Shown piece after piece: positions 43,021 to 51,596 of a stretch of DNA of 64,000 nt. Origin of the DNA: Candidatus Hydrogenedentota bacterium (GTDB lineage: Bacteria; Hydrogenedentota; Hydrogenedentia; Hydrogenedentales; SLHB01); contig DAOLNV010000012.1 of NCBI GenBank assembly GCA_035416745.1, positions 31,166 to 95,165 on the forward strand. The letters are read 5' to 3'. Each line of letters starts with the position of its first letter. Within the stretch, counting starts at the first letter, position 1. Both the position numbers and the translations under genes were made by a program. The notes beneath the pieces were generated by a model, which saw nothing but the letters and a program-made list of their open reading frames with translations, was not told the origin of the DNA and made no database searches.

Positions 43021-45354
43021 ATGCCCGAGAACTCGAATGCCGGCCGTGACAAACTCAAAGCTTCGGCGTTGCTGTTGGCGCTCGCGGGCTGTGTCGCACT
43101 CGTGGCATGGATGCAGATGCCCCCCCCGGCGTTGCCGGATACCGCGCCGCCTGAGGCGTTCTCCGCGGCCCGGGCCTTCGTCCACATCAAGGCCACAGCA
43201 CAGGCGCCCCATCCCAACGGTACGCCCGAGAACCGGGCCGTGCGCGACTACCTCCTCAAGACCCTCGAGGAGATGGGCATGCCGGCGGAAGTCCATCATT
43301 GCGTGCGCGACTGGGGCCGTCACGGGACCTACGGAGGCGTCGGGCGCGCCGAGAATGTCCTGGCGCGCATACCGGGCACGGGCAGCGGCAAGGCCTTCGC
43401 GCTGATGGCGCATTTCGACTCCGTACCGTATGGTCCCGGCGCGGCGGACGACATGTCGGGCGTCGCAACCATGCTCGAAGTTGCGCGCGCGCTCAAAGCC
43501 GGTCCGCCTCTCCAAAATGACGTCATCTTCGTGTTTACCAACGGCGAGGAAGGCGGCCTGCACGGCGCCAAAGCGTTCAGGGAACACCCCTGGGCCCAGG
43601 AAATCGGAGTGTTGCTGAACATGGAGGCGCGAGGCACGCGCGGACCCTCCTACATGTTCGAGACGAGCGCCGAAAACGGGTGGCTCATCGCCCAGCTTGC
43701 GGCGGCGGGCGTGCCGGCGCGCGCAACGTCGCTGATGTTCGATGTGTACCGGCCGCTCCCGTTCTCGACCGACTTTGACCCGCTGAAAAAGACCATCTCT
43801 GGCCTCAATATTGCGTATGTCGACAATTTCGTGTACTACCACACGCCCAACGACTCGCCCGAACGGCTCAGCCTGAAAAGCCTGCAGCATCACGGCGAGT
43901 ATGCCCTCGGGTTGGCGCGCCATTTCGGAAACACGCCGCTGACGGATACCCGCGCCCCCGACGCGGCCTACTTCGACCTGCTGGGCCGGAAACTCGTCCA
44001 CTATCCCCTCTCATGGAACACGGGACTTACGGTCCTGGCGCTGGGCTCGTTGTTTCTCGCCGTCTTGGTGGGGTTTGCGCGGAAACGCCTCACCGCCAAA
44101 GGGCTGATTCCAGGCGTGCTGGCGTTCTTGCTGGCCGCTCTGGCGGCGTGCCTGGTGTCCGCGGCGCTGCTGGGAATCGCGTGGGTGGCGCGCGGCGGAT
44201 ACCCGCGGATTCTATACGACCAGAATCTGTACGGCGCCGCGATGGCCCTCGCGGCAATAGCCGTGTTCGTATTCATCGAGTGTATAGCATTCGGCCGCGT
44301 GACCTGGGAGAACCGTCTGGCGGGCGGACTCTTCTGGTGGGGCGCTCTCTGTGTCGTTCTCATCGTGTACTACCCCGGAGGAGCTTACTTCGCCCAATGG
44401 AGCCTGTTCTTTGCCGCGGCGGGTTGTGTCGTGGCCTTCTTCATTGCGCCGAAAACCGAAAGCGGGGTGGCCACCGCGGCGCTCCTGGCCGCCATCTTTG
44501 GACTGCCCGGGCTTGTTCTGCAGGTCCAGTCTCTGTTCGGGTTCTTCTCAACACTGACACTGTTGTTCTCTCCGGCGCTCATATTCCTGTTGGCATTCCT
44601 CCTTGTCTTGGTGCTCCCGGTATGGGATTTCGCAGTCAGGGCAACCCACGGCCGTTGGCTGGCCGCCCTGGCGGCGCTGTCGCTGTTGCTCTTCGGCGCA
44701 GCCATTGCCATCAGCGGCCCCTCCCGGGACCGTCCCGAGTGGGTCTGTCTGTCATACGCGCTTGACCTCGACACGTCCACGGCTTGTTGGATCAGCAGCG
44801 ACCCCGAACCCCACGAGTGGAACAGCGTCTGCTTCCCCGAGCCGCGGACACGCGCAACGATTCAGGAATATACCCCGTGGGACAAGGCCGAATACATGAA
44901 AGCGCCGGCGGCGGTTGCCGCTCTCCCCGGCCCCGAGGCCGAACTGTTGAGAGACGAACAGGAGAACGGCGCCCGCGTCATAACGCTCTTCGTGCGGTCA
45001 CCCCGGCAGGCGCCTGCGGTGACGCTTTCCACCGAAAATACCATCCTCTCGGGCAAGATCATGGGAATCGATGTGGAAGGCAAAGAAGGCGGCTGGTGGC
45101 GCACCATCCACATCCTGCCCCCGGAAGGGGCCGAGGTCGTTCTCCGACTACCCTCATCCTCCCCCCTGCGGCTGAAGCTTGTGGAGCGGTCATATGGCCT
45201 GCCGCCGGTTGAGGGATTGCCGCCGCGTCCCGACAGCGTCGTCGGCGAACCCAACACCACGCTGGACCACCACCGCCAACTGCGCGGCAACCATGTGTTG
45301 ATTGCCCGTACCTTCGAGTTTCCGCCAGCAGCAACCGGCGCGGCGGGGCGGTGA
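43021..45354 (+). CDS. Membrane-anchored M28 family metallopeptidase (ERMP1-like)
   Basis: The 777-residue protein has an N-terminal signal anchor (residues 12-33), then an M28 peptidase domain. Zinc ligands appear in MAHFDSVPYG (H131) and ADDMSGV (D144), with the catalytic acidic pair in NGEEGGLHG (about 176-177) and a later histidine in VYYHTPNDS. The C-terminal half has about eight or nine membrane helices followed by a beta-rich extracellular end. This plan matches the ER metallopeptidase 1 (Fxna) group, known mainly in eukaryotes and some bacteria. The likely role is aminopeptidase cleavage in the periplasm. AAGGA precedes the ATG. Confidence 0.88.
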   Translation: MPENSNAGRDKLKASALLLALAGCVALVAWMQMPPPALPDTAPPEAFSAARAFVHIKATAQAPHPNGTPENRAVRDYLLKTLEEMGMPAEVHHCVRDWGRHGTYGGVGRAENVLARIPGTGSGKAFALMAHFDSVPYGPGAADDMSGVATMLEVARALKAGPPLQNDVIFVFTNGEEGGLHGAKAFREHPWAQEIGVLLNMEARGTRGPSYMFETSAENGWLIAQLAAAGVPARATSLMFDVYRPLPFSTDFDPLKKTISGLNIAYVDNFVYYHTPNDSPERLSLKSLQHHGEYALGLARHFGNTPLTDTRAPDAAYFDLLGRKLVHYPLSWNTGLTVLALGSLFLAVLVGFARKRLTAKGLIPGVLAFLLAALAACLVSAALLGIAWVARGGYPRILYDQNLYGAAMALAAIAVFVFIECIAFGRVTWENRLAGGLFWWGALCVVLIVYYPGGAYFAQWSLFFAAAGCVVAFFIAPKTESGVATAALLAAIFGLPGLVLQVQSLFGFFSTLTLLFSPALIFLLAFLLVLVLPVWDFAVRATHGRWLAALAALSLLLFGAAIAISGPSRDRPEWVCLSYALDLDTSTACWISSDPEPHEWNSVCFPEPRTRATIQEYTPWDKAEYMKAPAAVAALPGPEAELLRDEQENGARVITLFVRSPRQAPAVTLSTENTILSGKIMGIDVEGKEGGWWRTIHILPPEGAEVVLRLPSSSPLRLKLVERSYGLPPVEGLPPRPDSVVGEPNTTLDHHRQLRGNHVLIARTFEFPPAATGAAGR

Positions 45355-45505
45355 GAATATGCCCGAGTGAATGTGTATTGTTGGGGCGTATCCGTCTCGT
45401 GGGTTACAATTCGCAGAGGGTGTTCCGCGGCAGCCAAGACGGTCTTGTATCCAAACAGGCCTCTCAGCACGACCTGGGGAGCACTGAGCTGTGCCGGTCT
45501 CGTGT

Positions 45506-45535
45506 TTGCAATGCAACGGGGGCATATGGTAAGAT
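45506..45535 (+). promoter_or_regulatory. Predicted promoter of tRNA-Arg
   Basis: TTGCAA at 45506-45511, 18-base spacer, TAAGAT at 45530-45535. The expected transcript start is about 15 bases before the mature tRNA. Confidence 0.55.
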
Positions 45536-45557
45536 TTTTTCCGCTCAACAAGACTGT

Positions 45558-45634
45558 CTACCCGTAGCTCAATTGGATAGAGCGCTTGGCTACGGACCAA
45601 GAGGTTGGGGGTTCGAGTCCCTCCGGGTAGGCCA
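45558..45634 (+). tRNA. tRNA-Arg (anticodon ACG), CCA encoded
   Basis: The cloverleaf is complete. The acceptor CTACCCG (45558-45564) pairs with CGGGTAG (45624-45630). The D stem is GCTC/GAGC, the anticodon stem is CTTGG/CCAAG with loop CTACGGA (anticodon ACG), and the T arm is GGGGG-TTCGAGT-CCCTC. G is the discriminator and the CCA end (45632-45634) is encoded. The wobble A is normally converted to inosine in bacteria, reading CGN codons. The gene stands alone with its own promoter and terminator. Confidence 0.96.
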
Positions 45635-45643
45635 TGCCGGTTC

Positions 45644-45684
45644 GCGCGCAACATCTTCGTAGAAAGTTGTTGCGCGCTTATTTA
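45644..45684 (+). terminator. Rho-independent terminator of tRNA-Arg
   Basis: Arms GCGCGCAACA (45644-45653) and TGTTGCGCGC (45668-45677) are perfect over 10 bases, extend imperfectly inward, and are followed by TTATTTAA. It lies 10 bases after the tRNA. Confidence 0.75.
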
Positions 45685-45690
45685 ACTGTC

Positions 45691-45719
45691 TTCACCTTGA
45701 ATGCTCTTTTGCGTAGTAT
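45691..45719 (+). promoter_or_regulatory. Predicted promoter of the exonuclease gene
   Basis: TTCACC at 45691-45696, 17-base spacer, TAGTAT at 45714-45719. The ATG is at 45802 with GAGG 8 bases upstream. Confidence 0.45.
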
Positions 45720-45801
45720 GGTCGCGTGGCCGGGGTAAAACCAAGGTATCGCGAAGCGGAACGGCGCGGTCTGTCTCCGGCCAGACCCTGAGGTAGGTAC
45801 G

Positions 45802-46686
45802 ATGGATTGGGCGGAATTGGCGGAGTGGGTGAGCCGGGTGAAGGAGTCTGACCTGCCGGCGCCTCCAATTGCCCTGACCTCAGCGATTCGAATCCATGAC
45901 GTAAGCCGCTATCTCGCAGCACTGCGCGGCGAGGTGGCCAAGGGCGCCGATACCGCCCGCGCCCGCACGGGCGCACTCGAACGCGAAGTCAGCCGCCTCA
46001 TGAAGCTCGCCAGCACTCTCCCGAGCGCGCCCATCGGCAAAGCGCCTGCCGAGGCCATCCAAGTCCGAGAGCCTTGCAAGCCCGATGCTGATTCCCCGCC
46101 CGGCCCTTCGGGATCGGTGATTGTGGCGTTCGATTTCGAGACCACCGGCTTGTATCCCGACGAAAGCGACATCATCGAGATAGGCGGCGTGAAGTTCACC
46201 CCGACAGGCGAGGTCGCCGGACGGTTCGAGCGGTTTGCGAATCCCGGCTGCGCGATCCCGCCCGAAAGCACCGCGGTCTCGGGAATCACGACCGAGATGG
46301 TGGCGGGAGCCGAACCGCCGCTCACGGTGCTTGAAGCCTTCATCGAATGGGCGGGACCCAATGCGGTCTACGTGGCGCACAACGCCGCGTTTGATGCAGG
46401 GTTTCTCGAGGCCACCTACACAAAAGCGCGGCGGAAATGCCCCCCGCTCAAGGTGGCGGATACGCTCGAGTGGGCGCGGTCTCTCGGCCTGAGAACGCCA
46501 AACTACAAGCTCGGCACGTTGTTGGACTACTACGGCAAGAGCACGGAGGGCCTGCACCGCTCGATGGCCGACGCTCACGGCGTGATGGAACTCGTGCTGC
46601 AATTTATCGAGGGACACTTGACCCCGCTGGACGAGGTCCTGCGCTGGGCCAAGCCTCTTCCGCTTCCGGCCGCCTGGCGGCGATAG
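45802..46686 (+). CDS. DEDDh 3'-5' exonuclease (DnaQ/epsilon-like)
   Basis: The 294-residue protein has an N-terminal helical region (about 1-105, function unknown) and then an exonuclease of the DnaQ superfamily. ExoI is FDFETTGL (about residue 113), ExoII is HNAAFDAGFL and ExoIII is HRSMADAHGV, so D, E, D, H and D are all present. It resembles proofreading epsilon subunits or stand-alone epsilon-like nucleases (as fused to PolC or UvrC homologues). No polymerase lies nearby, so the partner is unknown; DNA repair or proofreading is inferred. Confidence 0.88.
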   Translation: MDWAELAEWVSRVKESDLPAPPIALTSAIRIHDVSRYLAALRGEVAKGADTARARTGALEREVSRLMKLASTLPSAPIGKAPAEAIQVREPCKPDADSPPGPSGSVIVAFDFETTGLYPDESDIIEIGGVKFTPTGEVAGRFERFANPGCAIPPESTAVSGITTEMVAGAEPPLTVLEAFIEWAGPNAVYVAHNAAFDAGFLEATYTKARRKCPPLKVADTLEWARSLGLRTPNYKLGTLLDYYGKSTEGLHRSMADAHGVMELVLQFIEGHLTPLDEVLRWAKPLPLPAAWRR

Positions 46687-46774
46687 GTCAGGGCACTGTC
46701 AGTTGACGCCGTGCCGCGTACGGCAACGCCCCCGAAAGAAGCGCTCAGAACGGCAAAAACCCACGGATGTGAAT

Positions 46775-47512
46775 TCAGAAGCGTTGTCGCATGCGGCGGG
46801 CTATGAGGCCGCCAAGTCCCAGACCCAGGAGGCTGAGCGATGTGGGCTCAGGCACGATCGGTTCGCCGCACTCACACCATTGCCAGCCCGCAAGGTCTCC
46901 CATGAAGGCGTAGCCTTCGACGTAGGACGAGTCGGCCAGATAATTGTATTCGTCGAGATAGACCTCTTGGGAAGTCTCCATGTTGGCCCAGAAAAACGGG
47001 TAATTGCCGAAGTAGGTATCGCCAGACAACTGGGCAAACACAGCCGTGTCGCTGTACGATGCGTAGGCCGGATTGTCGCTTTCCGTTGGACTCGCCGCAA
47101 ACAGCTCGAACGACGTGTAAGCGCCTTGGCACCCGTTCGCGTCACCGCGCAGCAAGACGCTCGCGGATGGACGCACATAGGTGTAGCCGCCGGTGAAACC
47201 CGCGGCGGTATACAGTTCCGTAGAGATCCCGTCGTCAACCTGCCACCATAGGACGCTCCCCGTCCCATACAAGTCGTACGTGAGCAGCGCGGGATCCTCG
47301 GTGTAGAAGAGCGTATCCAATTGAACGCACACCTGAAGAGTGATGTCAAACGGGTCGCCCTCTCCCCAGTCATACTGCTGCGTATCCGGGTCGTGGAGGG
47401 CCCAGTTGAACCATGCCGAACCCTCAAACGTGAGAAGAATCCCCTCGGCATAAGCCCCCGATACCCCGAATGCGAGCACCAAGGCTGCAAAAAACGCTAC
47501 TCCGCGTGCCAT
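46775..47512 (-). CDS. PEP-CTERM sorting-domain protein
   Basis: The 245-residue secreted protein has a signal peptide (cut near GAYAEG) and ends in a PEP-CTERM signal: VPEPTSLSLLGLGLGG followed by RRMRQ. The tail is a membrane-spanning sorting signal recognised by exosortases, which attach or release surface proteins in biofilm-forming Gram-negative bacteria. The body is rich in aromatic residues and lacks a recognised catalytic domain. No exosortase gene lies in this window. GGAGGAAG is the ribosome site. Confidence 0.88.
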   Translation of the reverse strand: MARGVAFFAALVLAFGVSGAYAEGILLTFEGSAWFNWALHDPDTQQYDWGEGDPFDITLQVCVQLDTLFYTEDPALLTYDLYGTGSVLWWQVDDGISTELYTAAGFTGGYTYVRPSASVLLRGDANGCQGAYTSFELFAASPTESDNPAYASYSDTAVFAQLSGDTYFGNYPFFWANMETSQEVYLDEYNYLADSSYVEGYAFMGDLAGWQWCECGEPIVPEPTSLSLLGLGLGGLIARRMRQRF

Positions 47513-47550
47513 AATAGACTTCCTCCGCTTGTGAATGGCCCCTACTAGCG

Positions 47551-47580
47551 AAAATAGACCACCACCGTTGAGATAGGCAA
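47551..47580 (-). promoter_or_regulatory. Predicted promoter of the PEP-CTERM gene
   Basis: On the minus strand TTGCCT (47580-47575), 18-base spacer, TATTTT (47556-47551). The start is at 47512. Confidence 0.45.
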
Positions 47581-47660
47581 GTACTGTGCCGAAACATGCG
47601 GCGCACGCTAAGTAGTTGTTTTTAAAGGGCTTACGGCGCGATGGCCCATGCCCTCGGCGA

Positions 47661-47688
47661 TTGACATGTTGTCCCCGCAGGATTAAAA
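47661..47688 (+). promoter_or_regulatory. Predicted plus-strand promoter upstream of the acetyltransferase fragment
   Basis: TTGACA at 47661-47666, 16-base spacer, TTAAAA at 47683-47688. It could drive the fragment at 47853 and the GxxExxY gene behind it. Confidence 0.4.
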
Positions 47689-47852
47689 GTTATGCACTCT
47701 TGACCAATTAATATACAGCGGCCGACCGCTCTTACGCAGCCACTGGAAAGGGTTATTCCGGGTTCCTGTACGGCTTGCAGGGGACCCTCGCCTCGCGAGA
47801 ATGCGGGTGATAGACTTGTCTCAAATCTGCAATAGCCCGAGGAAGAAAGCCC

Positions 47853-48314
47853 ATGGAGAATAAGCTGCGGGTAACACAAGGGGATATCCTGCGCGGACTG
47901 CAGGAACTTGGTATCCGGCCGGGGGACGTGGTGTACGCGCATTCGTCGCTGAACGCGTTCGGCTATGTCGACGGCGGGGCGGACGCGGTCGTCGATGCGT
48001 TGTTGGCGGCGGCCGGGCCGGAGGGCACGGTTGCATTGCCTGCGTTTACCTGGGAACGCAACCATGCCAAACCGGTAGTGGTGTTCGACGTGGCAAACGA
48101 CCCCAGCGAGGCGGGCCGCATCACGGAGGTGTTCCGGCGGCGTCCCAGCGCTGTCCGCAACGAACACGTGTGCCATTCGACTGCGGCGCCGGTTGCGCGA
48201 AGCCGGAATCAGGGTCCTGATCGCTGGACAGGAAAGACCTCGTTGGAGGGATCTTATTGTCTCCATAGAGACAAGAACGAACTCACACGGAGACACAGGG
48301 AACACGAAGATTGA
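47853..48314 (+). pseudogene. Truncated aminoglycoside N3-acetyltransferase-like gene
   Basis: The first 113 residues resemble the N-terminal half of AAC(3)-type acetyl-CoA transferases: LGIRPGDVVYAHSSL, GGADAVVDALLAAAGPEG, LPAFTW and FRRRPSAVRNEHVCHSTAA. Members are about 260-280 residues, so half the domain is missing. After residue 113 the frame drifts into unrelated sequence and ends at 48314, overlapping the GxxExxY start. The lost part includes the conserved second half of the active site, so the product is unlikely to work. Family members act on aminoglycosides or other amines; a resistance role is not claimed. Confidence 0.7.
48279..48309 (+). repeat. Left flank of GxxExxY cassette (imperfect inverted repeat)
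   Basis: About 30 bases (ACTCACACGGAGACACAGGG and on) resemble, in inverted orientation, the bases at 48724-48763 to the right of the GxxExxY gene. Both begin with ACTCACAC and are rich in ACA/GGA patterns. They may mark the ends of an inserted cassette. Confidence 0.45.
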
Positions 48315-48703
48315 ATCCTCCGGAACAGAATGCGATAGGAAGCATCATTGTGGATTGCGCGGTGGCGCTTCATCGAGAGACGGGTCCCGGGCTGTTGGAA
48401 ACAGTGTACGAAGCGGTTCTTGCACGCGATTTGGAGGCCCGGGGTCTGCGCGTGGCGCGGCAAGTTCCCATCCCCATCGAGCTTCGCGGCATCCGGTTCG
48501 ACGAAGGGTTTCGTGCGGACCTCATCGTGGAGGATACCGTTCTTGTGGAACTCAAATCCGTGGAGAAGGTGACGAAGGCACACCATAAGCAGCTGTTGAC
48601 GTATCTGCGGTTGACGGGTATCAGACTCGGCTGTCTACTCGACTTCGGCGAGGCGTCGATGAGGAACGGCATTTCCCGCATCATAAACGGAGACGTCGCG
48701 TAG
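48311..48703 (+). CDS. GxxExxY protein (PD-(D/E)XK nuclease-like)
   Basis: The 130-residue protein belongs to the GxxExxY family, named for GLLETVY here (residues about 26-32). The family has a PD-(D/E)XK nuclease-like fold: an acidic motif in FRADLIVEDTVLVELK followed by VTKAHHKQLLTYLRLTG. Its role is unproven; relatives are scattered through genomes and often lie next to unrelated genes. The frame begins at a TTG (48311); GAAGA just before it is a weak ribosome site. It sits in the position where the acetyltransferase gene is broken. Confidence 0.85.
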   Translation: MNPPEQNAIGSIIVDCAVALHRETGPGLLETVYEAVLARDLEARGLRVARQVPIPIELRGIRFDEGFRADLIVEDTVLVELKSVEKVTKAHHKQLLTYLRLTGIRLGCLLDFGEASMRNGISRIINGDVA

Positions 48704-48723
48704 ATTTCGCTTCCGCGCGCGCG

Positions 48724-48763
48724 CCATTTCTCCCATGTCCTTTGCGTTTTTGTGTGAGTTTCC
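48724..48763 (-). repeat. Right flank of GxxExxY cassette (imperfect inverted repeat)
   Basis: Read on the minus strand this stretch starts AACTCACACAAAAACGCAAA and continues GGACATGGGAGAA, partly matching the left flank at 48279-48309. The match is imperfect over about 30 bases. Confidence 0.4.
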
Positions 48764-48803
48764 CCAGTCGTCGTCTTTTCCGGATTAGGGGCCTGCATTT
48801 CGC

Positions 48804-48833
48804 TTGAAACCGCCCCAGCGGGATGATTACCAT
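48804..48833 (+). promoter_or_regulatory. Predicted promoter of serC
   Basis: TTGAAA at 48804-48809, 18-base spacer, TACCAT at 48828-48833. It gives a leader of about 115 bases before serC; the leader matches no known riboswitch by eye. Confidence 0.5.
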
Positions 48834-48956
48834 AACGTCTCCAGCGTCTCTTGTCGGAAGGTTCCGCCCTTCGCAGCCGTGATAAGGGCAGCGGGAATTA
48901 CGAAGAGTTTTCACAAGTCAACGCTCAGCATGAAAGCCAAGGAGAGGAGTACTCAT

Positions 48957-50051
48957 ATGGCAGAACGAGTCTACAATTTCGCCGCGGGCCCGGCCGCTTT
49001 GCCCTTGCCGGCTCTCGAGGAGGCCCGCGAGCACTTTCTGGTGTTGCCGGGGGCCGGGGCGTCGGTGATGGAGATCAGTCACCGGTCCAAAGAATTCCTG
49101 GCGATCATCGAGCAGGCCCAGCAGAATTTCCGTACCTTGCTCAACATCCCCGACAACTACCGCGTGCTTTTTCTTCAGGGCGGGGCATCTCTGCAATTCA
49201 TCATGGCCCCCATGAACTTCCTCCAGAATTCCGGCAAACCCGCTGATTACGTCCTTACGGGTTCCTGGGGCAACAAGGCCATGAAGGAAGCCAAACGCGT
49301 AGGCAATGTTCGCGTCGCGTGGGAGGGGAAGGCCGAGAAATACGTTCGTGTGCCCAAGCAAGACGAATTGGACCTGGATCCCGGCGCGGCGTATGTGCAC
49401 TTCACGTCGAACGAGACCATTGAAGGCGTCGAGTTTTTCGAAGAGCCCGACACGGGGAGCGTGCCGCTGTTCTGCGACGCCTCGTCAGACATTCTGTCGC
49501 GGCCGATTGACGTTTCGAAGTATGGGATTCTCTACGCCGGCGCCCAGAAAAATGTCGGCCCGTCGGGTGTAGCCGTGGTTATCATCAGCGACGAGATGCT
49601 GGCACGCGTGCCGGAGAACCTCCCGGCGATGCTGGATTACAAGAACATAGCCGAGAACGCCTCACTTTACAATACCCCGCCGACCTTCACCATCTACATG
49701 GTCATGCTCGTGACCAAATGGCTCATCGAAGAGATCGGCGGTTTGGACAAGATGTATGCGATCAACAAGCAGAAGGCCAAGATGCTGTACGACGTCATCG
49801 ATGGCAGCGGCGGCTTCTACAAAGGTCACTCGCAGGTCGATTGCCGTTCCATCATGAACGTTACGTTCCGCCTGCCCAGCGAGGAACTCGAGGCCGCGTT
49901 CATCAAGGAAGCCGGGGCCAATGGTCTTGCCTCGCTTAAAGGACACCGCTCCGTCGGGGGCTGCCGCGCATCCATCTACAACGCCGTTCCGGTTGAGGGC
50001 GTCAAGGCTCTAAGTGACTTCATGAAGGCCTTCATGTCCAGGAACGGATGA
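48957..50051 (+). CDS. serC: Phosphoserine aminotransferase
   Basis: PLP enzyme of serine synthesis that converts 3-phosphohydroxypyruvate to phosphoserine (and acts in pyridoxine synthesis in some bacteria). The 364 residues match the family. Landmarks are FAAGPAALP near the N-terminus, HRSKEF, FLQGGASLQF (phosphate contact), the Schiff-base lysine in YAGAQKNVGPSG (about 200), and the C-terminal KGHRSVGGCRASIYNA. The start is ATG 48957 with GGAG upstream; a longer frame from 48804 overlaps the promoter. No serA or serB lies nearby. Confidence 0.95.
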   Translation: MAERVYNFAAGPAALPLPALEEAREHFLVLPGAGASVMEISHRSKEFLAIIEQAQQNFRTLLNIPDNYRVLFLQGGASLQFIMAPMNFLQNSGKPADYVLTGSWGNKAMKEAKRVGNVRVAWEGKAEKYVRVPKQDELDLDPGAAYVHFTSNETIEGVEFFEEPDTGSVPLFCDASSDILSRPIDVSKYGILYAGAQKNVGPSGVAVVIISDEMLARVPENLPAMLDYKNIAENASLYNTPPTFTIYMVMLVTKWLIEEIGGLDKMYAINKQKAKMLYDVIDGSGGFYKGHSQVDCRSIMNVTFRLPSEELEAAFIKEAGANGLASLKGHRSVGGCRASIYNAVPVEGVKALSDFMKAFMSRNG

Positions 50052-50127
50052 TTTCGAGGGCGATTCTGTCGGTAATTCAAGCGCGCGGCGGCGTACAAGC
50101 CCCGCGCGCTCGTCTTATCACCAGCCG

Positions 50128-51525
50128 CTATGCTCCGTCTGGAGGCTTGTTCCCTGCCGCTGGAGCAAACCATTCGAGAGCCGGATCATCTGGCGCGAGA
50201 CGGGTCACGTCCATCAGGTCCGCGATGAACTCGTCATTGTCGCCTGCCCGCTCGGGGTTCACGTATTCCCACACGATCTCTTTTTGGGGGGTGACCTCGA
50301 AGGCGCGGCCCCTGTTCGACTCCGTTATGAGCGTGTTGCCGTTCGGGAGCCGTTGGGCGGCTCCGCAGGTCTTCGTGAAGAACGGGTGCGCGGCGTCCCC
50401 CTCATATACCCACAACACTTCCTGGGTAAACGGATTCAGCTCGATAACCTTGGACGATTCGTCGGTGGCGAAGTTGTCGAATACGATGAGGTCGCCCTCG
50501 GACAGAAGCTGTGGATTATGCTGATGGCGCCACATGCTCGTCAGGCCCCACACCAGCGCCTGCTTTTCGGGCTCGAGGATTCCAACGAAGCTCTGCTCAT
50601 GAAGGGAAATCAGGAGGTTTCCGCGTTTGAACGCGGACCCTTCAGCCTCAAATTGTCCGTCCAGCACCTGCAAATCGTTGGTGTGCAGGACGTCGATGGG
50701 CTGTTCTTTGCGTTTCAGCCATTCCGGCCGGATGATTTGGCGAAAAGGCGAGTTCATGACGCATTCGAAGACCGACACGCGGCGCAGCTCGGTTCCGTCG
50801 GGCTGCATGACGACGATGTCGTCGTCGTAACATGTGAGACTGGGGCTGATCTCGGGCAGAGTGCGCTGGTGTCGGCAAAGCGCAAGAACGGTGCCGTCGT
50901 CCCACGGCTTCGCCACGTGATGAAACATTTCGCGTTTTGCCCAGAGCACATTCGAGTCGCGATCGAGCTTGATCAGCCCCGAGTTCTCGAAAACCGCCAG
51001 AAGGTCCCCGTTGGGATACAGAAACGCACGGCGAAAGAAGCCCTGGTATTGAGACAAAGCCTCGGCGCCGGGCCATACCTCGTCGTACTTCTTCTGCCAG
51101 GCATGCAGGACGGTCCCGTCCATCGCCATGAGCGCGGCCTGGGCATCGTGCGCCGACAGAACCAGATTCAGCCCCGGCTGGGCGCGGCCGGCATCATGCA
51201 CCGTCACGCCCTCTTGCGCTGGCGGCGCGGTGGACCCGCTGACGTATCCCAGCGCCATGATCTGCTGGAGCTGCTCTTCCTGTTCGGGGGATAGAACCGC
51301 GGCCCGATCGTTCGGCAACGGCCTTCTTACCTCCTCGCGCTTCGATTCGGCCAATTTCCGGATCGGCTCCGGTACCAGCTGAACCGCTCCCGCAAGGCCT
51401 CCCGCTTCCCACACCACCATCAGCGCCGAGACGAACCCTACCAGGGCTCCGATGAACAGAATGACAATCAGGGCGAGCACGCGCGTTACCCGAAACCGCG
51501 CCGGTTTGTCAGGAGCACTCTTCAT
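50128..51525 (-). CDS. Arylsulfotransferase (ASST)-like membrane-anchored propeller protein
   Basis: The 465-residue protein has a single N-terminal membrane anchor (residues about 15-38) and then a six-bladed propeller-like domain of the arylsulfotransferase family. Characteristic stretches are NLVLSAHDAQAALMAMDG, VLHAW, HHVAKPWDDGTVLAL, and the repeated NGNTLITES and IVWEYVNP. Proteins of this group are widespread in marine and soil heterotrophs; actual sulfate transfer has been shown only for some. The catalytic histidine cannot be assigned confidently. It follows the SSS symporter gene by about 70 bases on the same strand. Confidence 0.75.
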   Translation of the reverse strand: MKSAPDKPARFRVTRVLALIVILFIGALVGFVSALMVVWEAGGLAGAVQLVPEPIRKLAESKREEVRRPLPNDRAAVLSPEQEEQLQQIMALGYVSGSTAPPAQEGVTVHDAGRAQPGLNLVLSAHDAQAALMAMDGTVLHAWQKKYDEVWPGAEALSQYQGFFRRAFLYPNGDLLAVFENSGLIKLDRDSNVLWAKREMFHHVAKPWDDGTVLALCRHQRTLPEISPSLTCYDDDIVVMQPDGTELRRVSVFECVMNSPFRQIIRPEWLKRKEQPIDVLHTNDLQVLDGQFEAEGSAFKRGNLLISLHEQSFVGILEPEKQALVWGLTSMWRHQHNPQLLSEGDLIVFDNFATDESSKVIELNPFTQEVLWVYEGDAAHPFFTKTCGAAQRLPNGNTLITESNRGRAFEVTPQKEIVWEYVNPERAGDNDEFIADLMDVTRLAPDDPALEWFAPAAGNKPPDGA

Positions 51526-51596
51526 ACACGGTAGTCTCTTTCAACGGTTGTCGAGGCCCACACCGCACTTCAGAATATCATTGAATGTCCGCATTT

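Larger units (their letters stand above)
47513..47852. other. Intergenic region between the PEP-CTERM gene and the acetyltransferase fragment
   Basis: About 340 bases without a supported gene. It contains the minus-strand promoter of the PEP-CTERM gene (47551-47580) and a TTGACA/TTAAAA pair on the plus strand (47661-47688). The rest is unremarkable. Confidence 0.4.

Noticed and set aside
48834..48956. serC leader as a riboswitch
   Set aside because: About 120 bases with some GC-rich pairing potential, but no core motif of a known riboswitch class could be matched.
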